This document shows positions 62,876 to 64,000 of a stretch of DNA of 64,000 nucleotides, piece after piece. Within the stretch, counting starts at the first letter, position 1, and every line of letters starts with the position of its first letter. The stretch comes from an uncultured Solobacterium sp. (GTDB lineage: Bacteria; Bacillota_I; Bacilli_A; Erysipelotrichales; Erysipelotrichaceae): positions 1-64,000 of the forward strand of contig URYK01000013.1 in NCBI GenBank assembly GCA_900552125.1, written 5' to 3'. A program made the translations under genes and the position numbers. The notes beneath the pieces are model-generated. The model worked only from the letters and a program-made list of their open reading frames with translations. It had not been told where the DNA came from and searched no databases.

Positions 62876-64000
62876 ATGGATCAAGTACGCATTTTTGCGC
62901 TTGGTGGACTTGATGAAAACGGCAAGAATATGTATGTCGTAGAAGTTAATGAAGCCATATTTATTATTGAAGCGGGGTTAAAATATCCAGATTCAGATAA
63001 ATTGGGAGTAGAGTTTATCATTCCAGATTTTTCATATCTGATTGAGAATAAAGATCGCATAAAAGGAATCTTTATTACACACGCACATGACGATGTTGTT
63101 GCGGCATTGCCATATTTATTAAAACAGATCAATATTCCTGTCTATACAGGAAACTTGACTGCAAATATTATTCATGAGACTTTGAAAAAAGAAGGTATTA
63201 AGAATGTGAAGATTCACCGTATGAAACGTACAAGCAAACAGACAATCGGTGGAGTGAAAGTAAGAACATTCCCAATGACACATGCTTTTCCAGATAATTT
63301 TGGTTTAGCAATATCAACGAATCAGGGTTATATAGTTTATACAGGAGAGTTCATTGTTGATTATGACATGCTACAGCCTGAATATCTATGTGATTTAAAT
63401 GAATTAAGTGATATTGGTAAAAAAGGAGTGTTGTGTCTATTAAGTGAATCTCAATCAGCGGATAAATTAGGGCATACGGCTCCTAAACATCGAATTACAA
63501 ATTTAATTGAGCCTATCTTTGAGGCTAGTCATAGTCGTATTTTAATTTCTTCTTATTCGCAGAGTTTATTCCGTATCATTGAAATTATTGAATTGGCAAA
63601 AAAATATAATCGTAAGATTTTCTTCCATGACAAAGGGATGCGTGAGCTTTTGCAGCAGCTTGAATTAGTGAAATACTATCATGTACCTAGAGAAATGGAA
63701 ATTAAGGAATCAGAATTTCATGATGACATGGAAGATGTTGTTGTATTGATAACAGGAAATGGAAAAAATTTATTCCGTACAATGTCTAACATAGCAAACC
63801 ATGAGGATAGATTTGTAAGTTTCCGTACTACAGATACAATTATTGTCGCATCTCCAATTGTAAGCGGAACAGAATTAGATGCGAATAATATGGAGAATGA
63901 AATTTATAAAGAGGGTGGAAAGATTTTTACTTTAGATTCTAAAACCGTTCTTTCTATGCATCCAAGCAGTGAGGACTTAAAAATGATGCTTTATCTATTC
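62876..64000 (+). CDS. Second RNase J-like protein with altered metal site (partial, runs off the window)
   Basis: Metallo-beta-lactamase/beta-CASP protein; the first 375 residues are visible. It resembles RNase J throughout (FALGGLDENGKNMYVVE, PDFSYLIENKDRIKGIFITHAHDD split near 50-73, THAFPDNFG, LISSYSQSLFRIIEI). Motif I reads H69-A-H71-D-D73-V74, so the last His of HxHxDH is Val. In motif III the usual H-TGD reads Y-TGE. Two metal ligands are thus changed, as in the weakly active RNase J2 type. GGAGG precedes the ATG at 62876. Confidence 0.88.
   Translation, partial: MDQVRIFALGGLDENGKNMYVVEVNEAIFIIEAGLKYPDSDKLGVEFIIPDFSYLIENKDRIKGIFITHAHDDVVAALPYLLKQINIPVYTGNLTANIIHETLKKEGIKNVKIHRMKRTSKQTIGGVKVRTFPMTHAFPDNFGLAISTNQGYIVYTGEFIVDYDMLQPEYLCDLNELSDIGKKGVLCLLSESQSADKLGHTAPKHRITNLIEPIFEASHSRILISSYSQSLFRIIEIIELAKKYNRKIFFHDKGMRELLQQLELVKYYHVPREMEIKESEFHDDMEDVVVLITGNGKNLFRTMSNIANHEDRFVSFRTTDTIIVASPIVSGTELDANNMENEIYKEGGKIFTLDSKTVLSMHPSSEDLKMMLYLF

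Noticed and set aside
1..64000. CRISPR arrays, tRNA genes, insertion sequences, prophage or integron features
   Set aside because: None seen: no regular spaced repeats, cloverleaf sequences, transposase or integrase proteins on either strand.

Overview
The window is AT-rich, densely coded chromosomal DNA from a low-GC, endospore-forming Bacillota. Gene order follows the Bacillus-type core: pheST behind a T-box; yqeG-yqeH-yhbY-nadD/yqeK-rsfS-yqeM; ypmB-dnaD-nth-PBP1-recU; gpsB-rnpB; rodZ-pgsA-cinA-recA-rny-ymdB-miaB. The sporulation genes (spoIIAA-spoIIAB-sigF and pro-sigK), the anaerobic-style 2[4Fe-4S] ferredoxin and the sufCDSUB order suggest a gut-type anaerobe. An Erysipelotrichia-like lineage is my best guess, but it is an inference. 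I see no phage, insertion sequence, tRNA, rRNA operon or CRISPR array.

Layout. 0-11.3 kb: a TrmH-type RNA methyltransferase, then a complete type IV pilus operon: major pilin, prepilin peptidase, PilC, PilM, PilN, PilO, three minor pilin-like proteins, extension ATPase PilB and retraction ATPase PilT. The largest minor pilin carries repeated carbohydrate-binding-like modules. 11.3-15 kb: Phe T-box and pheST. 15-24.5 kb: a metallophosphoesterase-fold protein with lost metal ligands, RNase J, peptide deformylase, an FtsW/RodA protein, rsmD-coaD, a HIT protein and two tandem PrsA-like foldases. 24.6-30.5 kb: sufCDSUB, 5-formyl-THF cyclo-ligase and an SGNH-like protein. 30.5-40.7 kb: a siroheme reductase, a DacF-like carboxypeptidase, a 53-residue membrane protein, spoIIAA-AB-sigF behind two Spo0A-box sequences, an XRE regulator, a GNAT protein, an unknown gene, sigK, an M42 peptidase and a beta-lactamase-fold protein.

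40.7-47.6 kb: the ribosome-assembly and NAD cluster, with nadD fused to yqeK, then mtnN, ypmB, dnaD and nth. 47.7-53.8 kb: two class A penicillin-binding proteins on either side of recU, both ending in FIVAR-like repeats. 53.8-64 kb: a 527-base intergenic region, gpsB, RNase P RNA, rodZ, pgsA, cinA (C-terminal domain only), recA, rny, ymdB, ferredoxin, miaB and a second RNase J-like protein with an altered metal site that runs off the window.

The most unusual elements are the pilin with sugar-binding-like repeats, the duplicated FIVAR-tailed PBP1 pair around recU, and the sporulation block with its small membrane protein, forespore-like promoter and 0A boxes. I do not see a wholly new multi-gene defence or mobile system. 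Most of the window is core genome.
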